Origin: Crotalaria pallida
Taxonomy: Eukaryota > Streptophyta > Magnoliopsida > Fabales > Fabaceae
Direction of reading: 5' to 3'
Assembly: GCA_037953625.1 (NCBI GenBank)
Contig: CM075651.1
Coordinates: 129,608,501 to 129,672,500 of the forward strand
Length of the DNA: 64,000 bases
Both the position numbers and the translations under genes were made by a program. Shown here piece by piece: positions 35,504 through 44,779 of the stretch; the stretch's first letter is position 1; the number at the start of each line of letters is the position of its first letter. The notes below the pieces were generated by a model. It saw nothing but the letters and a program-made list of their open reading frames with translations, had not been told where the DNA came from and ran no database searches.

Positions 35504-36561
35504 TCACAGCAAAGAACTCCGAATTGGAGGAAGTAGTGAACCTGATAAATAAGCATTGGAAAGGTCTTTGTAATCCCATAGGCCAAGGTTTGTATCCCGC
35601 TAGGATCGACTACGGCCGCCTTTCCTATTAAAGAGTTAAAGGAAACAAGTCCTTTGACGGCATTCTACTAGAAGTGTCGGGGGCATATTTTTGATTGAAT
35701 GCTGGTGAAACAACGTTTAGTTGAATTACATGTCACCAATATCAATCGAATGCGTCTAAGGCCGACAGCGGGTCGAAAGTCTATTTCGACGATAGGCTTG
35801 TCTGTCGAAAGGAGCCCAATGTCGGCTGACATCTCAGAACCTAGAGGCTGGAGCACAACAACGTCAAAGCTTCAAGCAACAAAGAGACTTAGACAAGAGT
35901 CAAAGGTTGCAGTCGAAGAGAAGTGTCAGTCGAAAAGGTCTTAGCAAAGATGTCACCACGGGATTCGACAGAAGTATCCACCAAGCCCAAACCACAACGT
36001 GGGCAGTTGCATCGTGGGGGATAGCGTAGTGGGTAGTTATAGATCGTGGGTTTTGCAGTTATTGCAAAATGTGCAAGTATGCTTTGTAAATAGTTTCGGA
36101 TTCCTATGCCTATAAATAGGAAGTCCTTAGGTTTTAATCGGGGTCGGTTGCTAGGTTGACACACATAGGCCAAAATCCTAAACGTCTCACCGGAGCAGAC
36201 AAACGGAGAAACGCCATTGTAAAGAACCTCAGCCTTCCACCCATTTAAATTTCAATGCAATCTTTACTTTTCCCTGCACATTTTAATTACATACAATTTA
36301 CTTTCTCGCAAATTTTAATCGCTTTCCTTTCGATTCCGCGTCATTTACTTTACTGCACCATTTAAATTACGCTGCACCGTGTTCTTGGTGTCGGTTTTTA
36401 CTTTTACTCGCATTTATTGTTGCGCTGTTCAAACCCAAATACCCAGAAATACTAAAAAGATGGTCAAGTTCCTTTCACAAGATTACCACATAACCTGTCG
36501 TTACCCACACCCCACACATCACCGTCAGTTCGGCAGGCGTCGGACGAAAATCCCACGAACA
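35504..36561 (+). repeat. 3' LTR of the Tat element, second part
   Basis: Continues the 3' LTR after the nested insertion and matches the distal 1058 bp of the 5' LTR. It ends CACGAACA at 36561, followed by the GAAGG target duplication. Confidence 0.93.
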
Positions 36562-36566
36562 GAAGG

Positions 36567-37465
36567 GAACCCCACGGGGTTGGGGGAATGATCCGGTCCA
36601 TTCTCCGCCCCAAATTCATTTCGAGGAGAATTTGACACTTGTCTTGCTCTAGAGAAAAAAAATCCCTGATCGTGTGGCCCCAAATGGGGCATATCCTGCT
36701 AAGATCTCCATTGACAGTATAAAATTGTCATCCCAACTTAAAATACAAGTAATTTTTTTTTAAATATAACTAATACATGTCGATAAATATTAAGGTTTCA
36801 ACTTCCAACCATGATTCGTGATTGCATATGAAGTTATTAGCTAGAATAAGAGGATGGGAGGTTTAAGATTAAAATTGGTATGTGCTTGAATTAAATGTTG
36901 CTTCTTTCTTTCCAATAAATGATTTTTACCTTTCTAATGGATTGAATGGCTACTAAAGTTTAAAAAAAAAAAATATTACACGGGAAAGAATTTAGATGGA
37001 TAATAAGATTGTGCATGGGCATCATCATTTAGGTTTTGATGAAAGTTAAGCTTTAGTTTTCCGGCTTGTGCTTTGGTACTTCGACTACTTTAATTGCTAT
37101 GGATTGTTTCAGTGTTTTTCTTTAAATGTATATGAAAAGTAAAAAAAAAAAAAAAAAAAGTGTTTTAGGTTTTTTTTTATTGATATATACATTTTTGGAG
37201 TTTTTTAATACTAGTATAATATACTCGTGTGTTTATAAAAAAAAAAAAAAAGTACTGTAATATAATTTACTTGTACTATGCATTGGATCAAACAAATTTG
37301 TTATATATGTTCTGTATGTATAAAAGTTTTAATATCTTATGCATTTTGATATTTAAATCAAGTCAAACTTATGCTACTTATTTGTAAATATCATATACGT
37401 TTTAATTTTTAAAGAATTAAAATTTGGTAAAAAAATTGTGTAAACATCATGTCAATAATTTTTTT
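36567..37465. other. Intergenic stretch, no gene seen
   Basis: Begins with GC-rich ACCCCACGGGGTTGGGGG and CGATCGTGTGGCCCC-like DNA (to about 36710), possibly an older repeat, then AT-rich DNA with A-runs at 37141-37159 and 37237-37250. No coding signal. Confidence 0.45.
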
Positions 37466-37880
37466 TTAAGGAAAATATGTAATTCATTCCATAACAGAAA
37501 ATAGTACAAGTAGATCCAACAGAACAATAACAAAGAACATATTTTCCATACAATAAAAATTGCTAAAAAAGACTAGATACTCAGCCATAACAGCAAACTC
37601 TCTGTGGATCAGGATCATCATCAACATCCAGCTTCGAACTCTAACAAGAGATTCAATAGCCTTTGTTTCCAAGATAATTATCTCATCAATGCCGGAAGTA
37701 AGCACAGTTCGGCGACAAAGAATCTCATATCTGAGGAGGTAGAGCCACTGGACAGAGGAGAAGACAGAGATCTGGAAGGAAAAAGTTGTCCCGAATATCA
37801 ATCTTCTACTTATTGGAGAAGATAGGAAGGTCATCAGATCTGGAAAAACAAAAAGTCTTCCCACACTCAAACACACAAAT
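37466..37880 (-). repeat. LINE 3'-end fragment, minus strand (copy A)
   Basis: Minus-strand sequence reads like the C-terminal tail and 3' UTR of a plant L1 (an ESLVRVRSWM motif, a long T-rich tail, then an A/T run where a poly-A would lie at 37459-37466). About 40% of it recurs in diverged form at 38034-38420 (shared AGATTCAACAGC..TCCAAGATAA, CTCATCAATG and GGCGACAA blocks). No intact ORF. Confidence 0.45.
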
Positions 37881-38033
37881 ATTAATTTATTGATGGGAAG
37901 GATTTGGACTTGATATAATGACTTTTGTAAAGTTTAATTTGAAAAGGTTGGTAAAAGGCATTTAGACTTTAATTTAGGCCATCAGGTTTATTTTTTACCT
38001 TTTTCATATTAAATTGAATTTTTTTTACTTTTG

Positions 38034-38420
38034 TTTTTTCAAGGGAAAATATTCATTTAATGAATAGCAGAAGATAGTACAAGCAAAACTAACGTTATCC
38101 AAATAAAATACATAGTTTTCACACAAAAAACGTTAAAAAAAACAAGGTGCTCTGCATCAACAGCATCTTCCTTCTAAACATGTGTCATCAACCTCTTCCA
38201 AAATCGGTCTCTAACATGAGATTCAACAGCATTTATCTCCAAGATAACAATCTCATCAATGTTGGAACTAAGCACATTTTGGCGACAAGGAATCTCAAAT
38301 TTGTAGAGATATCTGCAAGTGAAGAGAGTTGCCTCTACTATCATGATGGTCATCAGATCTTGAAGCTAACAAAAAACACAGACCTCCCCAAAATAAAAAC
38401 ACTCAAAACAAGTGAAGAAT
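38034..38420 (-). repeat. LINE 3'-end fragment, minus strand (copy B)
   Basis: A diverged second copy of the fragment at 37466-37880 in the same orientation and block order, about 570 bp downstream. Two independent truncated insertions or a local duplication are both possible. Confidence 0.42.
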
Positions 38421-38920
38421 AACTCTTATTTATATAACAAAACTTGCACAAAGGCAAGAGTGAAACCCAGAAAAACATACTGAAAACCACACCCTCCAAA
38501 TGAAGGGGAGGGGGAGGGACTAATCTCCCTCCCCTTCTACCATTGTCCCTATTTGATAAAGCAAGAAAAACAAAAAAAAAAAGCAAATAGAAGAAGAGGA
38601 AGATTGAGAATTCTAGAGATAAGAAGGCCGAGCCTCTCTTTCAAATTAGGGCGGAATGATTTTGTTTAATTTTGTACTTTTGTTATTTCCCGTTTATGTT
38701 AGCATATTTGAATAAATAATTTTTTAAAAATCACACTCGAAACATTATTTTAGGTATTATTAAAAAAATTTAAAAAGCAAATTGAAATTATACTACTGAT
38801 TTATAATTACCTTATTTATGTTAATATTTAAAAAATTATAATTTATAAAAATTTATGGAAGCATCACATCAGCAATTCTTGTTATGAATGTATCATTTAT
38901 TTTTTATGGATTTATGTATA

Positions 38921-39155
38921 TACTATCTCTTATCCCGTGTAATGCAAGGGTTTTTAATATTTTAATTTTTTCTATTAAATATTTTAAAATAAAGATTATT
39001 ATTATAAAGTTAAGATTATTATATAATTATTTTTTTTTGTTTAATAATAATATTTACTTTATAATAAAAATAATAATAATCCTTAATTTAAAATATTTAA
39101 TATAAAAAAAATAAAATATCAATAATCCGTTCATTGCACGGGGTAAGAGCTAGTA
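38921..39155. mobile_element. Foldback MITE with CCCGTGCAATGCACGGG-type ends
   Basis: The left end TACTATCTCTTATCCCGTG and the inverse of the right end TACTAGCTCTTACCCCGTG match, and complementarity extends inward about 90 bp through AAATATTTTAAA and AAAGATTATTATTA. Length 235 bp, non-coding. Related termini occur at 2086-2107, 6181-6197, 49483-49512 and about 49901. Confidence 0.65.
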
Positions 39156-39284
39156 TTTAAATAAGAAAGATAAATAAAAACATAATTGTTTTTCAAATTA
39201 GACAAATAAAAAATAAAGGCTAGAAGTATTTTTTTTTTCTCACTCTGCTTCCCCGTCATATAAATAATTGAAAATATCAATTTT

Positions 39285-39458
39285 GTAACAAGTGAAGGCT
39301 AGTACAAATGGTAATGGATTGCTTATTACTTAAGCATGTGATTGGAGGTTCGATCTCGTAAGAGGCTTCATTGGAAGACTAGCAATTAAAAGAGCCTAAT
39401 AATATTGAAAAGATTAGTCATCCAGTTGCGCGGATGGATATTTAAAAAAAAAAAATTG
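39285..39458 (+). repeat. tRNA-derived SINE
   Basis: An A-box-like segment (ACAAATGGTAATGGATTGC) and a B-box-like GGAGGTTCGATCTCG are followed by GATTAGTCATCCAGTTGCG and an A-run. A probable target duplication TCAATTTT lies at 39277-39284 and 39459-39466. Confidence 0.6.
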
Positions 39459-39466
39459 TCAATTTT

Positions 39467-39907
39467 TTAAAAAAAAATTGAAATTTTAAGTGGGAAATTA
39501 AGCCATACCCAATGAATTATCTTCTTCTCCACATGCTCTTATACTTCTGGTATGTTCAGCTTACTAAAATTACATGTGCTATATTTGCTTCATGCATATG
39601 GGTTGACATCTTTCTCTTTCTAGACAGTATTTCTTTCGATCTACTTGTTGTTCCTTCTAAATTCTTTTTATATTTTTTTTTTATTTGGATTAGATACGCG
39701 TTGATGGTGATTCCTCAACTACTGATCAGGTTATGTGCCTTTCTTTTTTGCCTCCAATATTCCCACGTCAGCTTTCTGAGGGGCACCCGTCCATTGCGGA
39801 GGTCACTTCCTGAGTAGGCTACATCTTGGCAAGGCCATTTATTTTACGGATAAAGAAGCTTTACCTAGAAGACATAAAATAATTATTTTATTACTGTTTA
39901 TTTAATA
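39467..39907. other. Intergenic stretch with a doubtful 101-codon ORF
   Basis: A plus-strand ORF at 39512-39817 would encode a very hydrophobic peptide. Its composition follows the T-rich DNA and it has no recognisable family, so I do not call it a gene. The rest is non-coding. Confidence 0.4.
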
Positions 39908-40246
39908 CTCCATCCATTATATATTTTTTTAAGGTCGTTTCGTATATATTAATAATGTATTGAATAATTTAAATTTATATGTATTTTTTTTAAATATTTA
40001 TATTTTATTCTTATTTAAAATTATAATAACAATTAGTAATTTTTATTAAAAAATGTGTTTATTAATGAATGTATGATAGTTAAAAATGAAAGAGATGAAA
40101 ACATACAATTTATAAAGATTGATAAAAATAATTAAATGAAAGTTAAAAATAAGGGAAAAATTATTTAATATGTTTTTAAAAAATTAAAACTACTAAAAAT
40201 ATGAAATAAAAAAAATTAAAACTACAAAAATATGAAAATGAGGGAG
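39908..40246. mobile_element. Stowaway-type MITE
   Basis: The ends CTCCATCCATT (left) and GAAAATGAGGGAG (right) are inverted relatives flanked by TA on each side (39906-39907, 40247-40248). 339 bp, AT-rich, non-coding; the left terminus is more worn than the right. Confidence 0.65.
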
Positions 40247-40687
40247 TATTCCGTTTAAAATTTCGAGACTGCAATTTTTTTCTTTTCATGTCTACTGCTA
40301 TTTAGAGTATGTTTGTTTTAGCGGTGGATTTCCGCGATTGCATAGAAGCTCCATTTTGGAGCTGTTGGTAGAAGCGCGTTTTGCTCAAACAGGCTATTAG
40401 TTTATTTTGATTTATGTTAGTAATTGAAAAAATAATAATTATAGACAAATTAGAAAAAATGTATATTAAAAAATAACTAATTTATTAAAAATTAATACAA
40501 TTATTACATATCTTAAAGATGAATTTTATAAAATGAGATATAAAAATAGGAGTATGGGGAATATGAAATAAAGTGTTCCTAAAAATAAAAATGGAAGTGT
40601 CACTATCACCCCCTCTTAACTATCTGGTGGTATGATGCACTACTGTATTTAAATACTACTACTTCTTCGGTTTTTATTCAAAGAAAA

Positions 40688-40836
40688 TAGATGATGTATT
40701 GACGGTGTAAAGTTTAGTCCATTATCCCATATTTATTTGCTATTACTTTTATGTAAAAATCAACAATTATAAACACATGAAGGATAAATTAATGATGTAA
40801 AAAACTTTACATAATCAATGCACACTCATCAATCTT
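40688..40836. mobile_element. Worn foldback MITE related to 1498-1646
   Basis: The left TGTATTGACGGTGTAAAGTT and right AAAACTTTACATAATCAATG are imperfect inverses and resemble the TTTACACTGTCAGTGCAT motif of the element at 1498. Same length class of about 150 bp. Identification is by pattern only. Confidence 0.45.
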
Positions 40837-41249
40837 ATTTATTTATCTAATACATTATACTTTTTTGTACATATTAAAGGAAAAATAACACATGTTAAAT
40901 GATTTATGCACCAATCTCGAGAAAGAAAAATGATAAATGCCTATTAGCTACACAACCTATCCAGAACCCAATCTTAACTTTAATAATATCTAACAAAAAT
41001 CACAAGTCAAAGCTTTTATTATTAAAAATAAGATTTTTTTTTAATCTCAGTTTTAAGCATCAAAAAAAGGGTTAGGATGCCTTGAACTAATGAAAACATA
41101 AGCCCTTTGATTTATTAGATGCATCATTTTCAAAAAATCCTAACCACTTTGAAATACCGATTCTCAGCCCTTAGGACTAAGGTTTAAAAAATCCTTAAAA
41201 ACAATACCATTCCTCATGAACCATAAAAATAAAAGGATCATATTTCCAA
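40837..41249. other. Intergenic stretch, no gene seen
   Basis: AT-rich, without ORFs or transposon ends that I can support. A MITE-like fragment further left (40304-40389, AGTATGTTTGTTTTAGCGG to AAACAGGCTATT) has only partly inverted ends and is left uncalled. Confidence 0.4.
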
Positions 41250-41599
41250 GGTTAAATTGCTTATTTAATTTGGTTTATTACCTTATTATTTTTTATTACC
41301 AAATTGGTTCATCATGTTTTTTTATTATCATATTGATCGATCACATTTATTTTCATTTGCATCGTTCGTCCCAGAAATCATTAATCATTCTACATAAATC
41401 AATATGATACGAACACATATGTGTCATTTCTCTCTTCAACATGAAACAATATGATACTGACACATAGAACGAACAATAACTTTAGGATGAAAGGTACAAA
41501 TAGAAAAAAAAAAACGTGAGGGATCAATATGATTAAAAAACTTAAAGGATCAATTTGATTAAAAAAAATAAGATAAAAGATTAAATGAACAATTTAGCC
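41250..41599. mobile_element. Foldback MITE, 350 bp
   Basis: The left GGTTAAATTGCTTATTTAAT and right ATTAAATGAACAATTTAGCC are inverted repeats, and complementarity continues inward through the CAAATTGGTTC / GGATCAATTTG blocks. The centre carries CGTTCGTCCCAG / CTTTAGGATGAAAG. No clear target duplication; superfamily not assigned. Confidence 0.6.
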
Positions 41600-42189
41600 T
41601 ATTTTCAAATGAAACATATAAATAGCAATGCGGTAACTGATAAAATAAATAAATAAATAAAAGTGCCCAACGTAACCCCCTCCCCTGCCAAATGAATGGA
41701 GCATCTTAAATTTTGTACACTACTAGTTCAGGTGAGTGACTCAAAAAGAAGGCAAGCAATAGAATTGCAAGTAATAAATATAATTCTAGATAGATTTTCT
41801 TTTTATATGAAATTGGTTAGATAGAATACAAACACGAAAAGTAATGTTTACAATGACTTGGATAAGTTTCCCTTGTGATTTAGATTTTAGAGGGTAGTTA
41901 GATCGAATTATTTTAACATGATATTACCTCCCGTTGAACCTGGGTTCTAGGATATATAACACATTCATGCAAGGAGTTTAACTTGAGTAGGTGTACATTA
42001 GTACATAACCCAGTGTCTTCGTAGCATGAAATTCGCTGGGAAGAAAGCCATATATCATTAGCTAGACCTGACACAAATATTCAAGATAATAATTCAGTTT
42101 AACTCAACCCCAAAACTAGTAATTCATATGGTGAGGGATGTCGTACAGTTGTAGTCTTTATTAATATTGGTTAAATCGTATTGTCATAT
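41600..42189. other. Intergenic stretch, no gene seen
   Basis: AT-rich with short AAAT repeats at 41641-41661. Nothing coding. Confidence 0.45.
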
Positions 42190-42197
42190 GATATGAG

Positions 42198-43208
42198 CAA
42201 GGTTGTCAAAAACTAGTATTAATACTTAGAAACTTACGAATCTACGAATCTACCTATGGAAAACGAGTTGAAACTAATGGAAACTCGGAGTGAAGTGACT
42301 CGGGTAGACTCGGATGGATACTGGTAGACTCTTGTAAACTCGCGAGTTTATGACCGAGTTAGCGAGTTAGCATTCTTGAGCCCTAAACGTCCAATCCGAC
42401 ATCGTTTTTCAATTTGTTTTTCAAATAAAAATTTTCTAGGTCATTTTTATCATATTTGTTATGCTTTTGGGGTAAAAAAACCTTTAAATTAGTTTTATCT
42501 TCTCCTTCTCATTCAAAAACTTCTCCAATCTTCAATTCTTCTCCTTCTGCCGCACACACGTCCGCCCAACCCACACCCATGCCCCACGCCTTTCTAACGT
42601 TCTCCCTTTATTTGGTAATTGTTTACTGATTTTCTTCCTTTATTCCTTTATTTTCGTTTTTCTTGTTTTCTTCTTCGTTAAGTTGGTATGATAACATGAT
42701 GAATGTTTGATTATGAGTTATGACCTTTCTAAAAAAAACAGCTTTATAGAAATCATTTTAAGTTTTAACTTTTAAGCAAAAATGCATTCTCCGCTTTTCA
42801 ATTTTCAATGTTACTTTTTTAGTGTTGTTCTTAAATCAGAACTCATTTACTTTGTTAGTATTTTTAAGTGTTACTTTAACTAAAGAGCATTTACTTAGAA
42901 ATTGATAATTAATTTTCATTATTTTTTTTGTGAAGCATTATTATGTTAGTTTGAAATTAAAATTACACCGGATATGTTATCTTATTATGTTTTGAATTTG
43001 AAATTTGAATATTGATGGATAAATTAACTTATATTACTTATTACGTTAAGTTTGAAATTATGAATATTGATTATTAATAGGTCACATGTCATTACAATAT
43101 AGATGTATTTTTTTTAGGTAAACTCGTACGAGTTTGCGAAACGAGTTTACGACTCGAGTTTACCTAGGCAAAACGAGTTTACGTAGACTCTCGAATTTGA
43201 CAACCTTG
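42198..43208. mobile_element. Non-autonomous hAT transposon, 1011 bp
   Basis: Terminal inverted repeats CAAGGTTGTCAAA / TTTGACAACCTTG are perfect over 13 bp, flanked by a perfect 8-bp target duplication GATATGAG (42190-42197 and 43209-43216), the length diagnostic of hAT. Subterminal zones at both ends are crowded with ACTCG/CGAGT motifs, e.g. ACTCGCGAGTTTA and ACGAGTTTACG, likely transposase-binding repeats. The centre is T-rich and does not encode a transposase. Confidence 0.82.
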
Positions 43209-43216
43209 GATATGAG

Positions 43217-43896
43217 ACTTACTTCAACAAATATTGTGATTACCGATTACCATGTTGAATGACAAAGACTAAGGTTTACTCATTGGTGCATAATATTCTT
43301 TGAAAAATACTTAGGAGTAAATAAGTTAATTATTCAATTGGAGAAGATGGACAACTTGTTCTGAAGGATGCCTTATATACCTTACAAGTTTGAGGGATGC
43401 CTTTTGTTCTCTTATGTGAATATTTAGAAAGGAAAAGAAAACTACAGATTTTTTTCCTTTTTCTATTATTCTTATTTGTGTAAGGTAATAGTGTCAAATG
43501 AAAAATGTTTAAGAATACTTTACCATAATTTTTGGACATAAAAGGAAAAACAATTCGTTATGCATTCATAGAAAAGAATGCTAGTAATTACTCCTCGTTT
43601 TCATTATGAGAAAAAGAAACTAATTTCAGTAATATTATTATTAAGAATGTTAATTAAGTTAATTTAATTTTCTCAAACTCATAAAAAAAAGTGTTTCAAG
43701 AATGTAGCAATAAGAATAGAATGAAAATTAATTAAGTCAGCTACTAGTTTAAATAGAAGTATTTTAAGATGATAGTATTCGAAAATAGAGAGTTAATCAA
43801 CTTTTTTTTTATATAAATATATTTGAGATTGTTAATAAAAACTTATTTTTTTCCTTATAATCAAAATTGGAGGAAGTAGATGATGTTAAAATGACT
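43217..43896. other. Intergenic stretch, no gene seen
   Basis: AT-rich. The minus-strand 69-codon ORF at 43330-43539 has no motif. Confidence 0.45.
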
Positions 43897-43906
43897 TCTA
43901 GTGTTA

Positions 43907-44094
43907 CCAACAAAACTCAACACAATTGGTAAATGACTGGGTTCTTTAAGCACGATGTCAGGGGTGCAATCCTTGTCGTGAGTGTGGAAAATGCTTTGTT
44001 GGTAGAAGCAAAATCCACTTCGGTAATCTCCACGCCTCGGAGGGGACTAATTTTCGATGGTCGGCTGAAAGATATCCTTAGTGGAAAAAAAAAA
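43907..44094 (+). repeat. tRNA-derived SINE with 10-bp target duplication
   Basis: Flanked by TCTAGTGTTA at 43897-43906 and 44095-44104. It has GGTAAATGACTGGGTTCTTT, a degenerate B-box (GGGGTGCAATCC), the AAAATCCACTTCGGT segment and a GATATCCTTAGTGG plus A-run end. Same family as the minus-strand copy at 3487-3583. An ORF crossing it is chance. Confidence 0.75.
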
Positions 44095-44104
44095 TCTAGT
44101 GTTA

Positions 44105-44779
44105 TGAAATTGAAAGAATAAAGCCTAAAGTAGGAAAGCTTGTTTAATTTCTGTGGAATTTTTTCTAATGATAACTTTCTAGTTGCTCACTTAGGAGACA
44201 AGGATATGGGTTTTCACTTTTCAGTTTCAAAGGTATCTTTATAAAGATAACGAAGGAATTGAATTGGCAATTTGGCATTGCAGCTAGACTCTTTATTTCT
44301 TGTCTTTCATGACTCCTTTGTAAAAGGCCAACATGAAATGGAGATTATGATGTTATGATTGTTTAATTTAAGTGGGTGACTTCAGAGGAAATGGTCGTAT
44401 CTATTAATACGGGTATCAACAAGGGTCTCAATTAAGCTTACAGGCACAGGAAGCATAATCTTAAGTCAACTTATACATTTTTTTAAAAAAATTAAATTTT
44501 AAAAAATATATTTTTTAATATATTTTTATTATGTTAAAATCCTTAATAAGTATCGTAACTTAAAATACTTGTAAGACCAAACATTAAAAACATGTTCCTT
44601 TGTGTTAGTTTAGTTATATTAAAAAATTGTCATTGTTTTTGGGACGGAGGGAGTATTATTCTATCAAATCACAATATACATATACTAGGTTCTATAAAAG
44701 TCTAAAAACATTAACTGTACTTAGCTTATTCAGTAGAAGCAGACAAATTTACAATATAGAGTTGAATTATTTCAATGCC
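44105..44779. other. Region downstream of the BPA1-like gene
   Basis: AT-rich. A lone Stowaway-like right end, GGGACGGAGGGAGTA at 44641-44655, has no partner. The roughly 100 bp before 44780 would hold the 3' UTR of the minus-strand gene; I see no perfect AATAAA. Confidence 0.4.

Larger units (their letters stand above)
8524..36561 (+). mobile_element. Tat-lineage Ty3/gypsy LTR retrotransposon (outermost of the nest)
   Basis: Bounded by 1692-bp LTRs starting TGTTAACGG and ending CACGAACA, with a perfect 5-bp target duplication GAAGG at 8519-8523 and 36562-36566. The order is gag, protease, RT, RNase H, second RNase H, integrase on the plus strand, then a spliced gene on the minus strand, a polypurine tract and the 3' LTR. 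The dual RNase H is the established hallmark of the Tat lineage. Without the nested insertion in the 3' LTR (21511-35503) it is about 14,045 bp. The LTRs differ at roughly 35 sites by eye (about 2%), so it is moderately young. Stops and frameshifts in gag-pol make this copy defective. Confidence 0.93.

Noticed and set aside
38921..39155. Helitron (CTAG end with a hairpin)
   Set aside because: The other end is the inverse of the same sequence over about 90 bp, which fits a foldback MITE and not a Helitron.
39512..39817. 101-codon hydrophobic ORF
   Set aside because: Composition follows T-rich DNA, no family recognised and no splice or UTR context.
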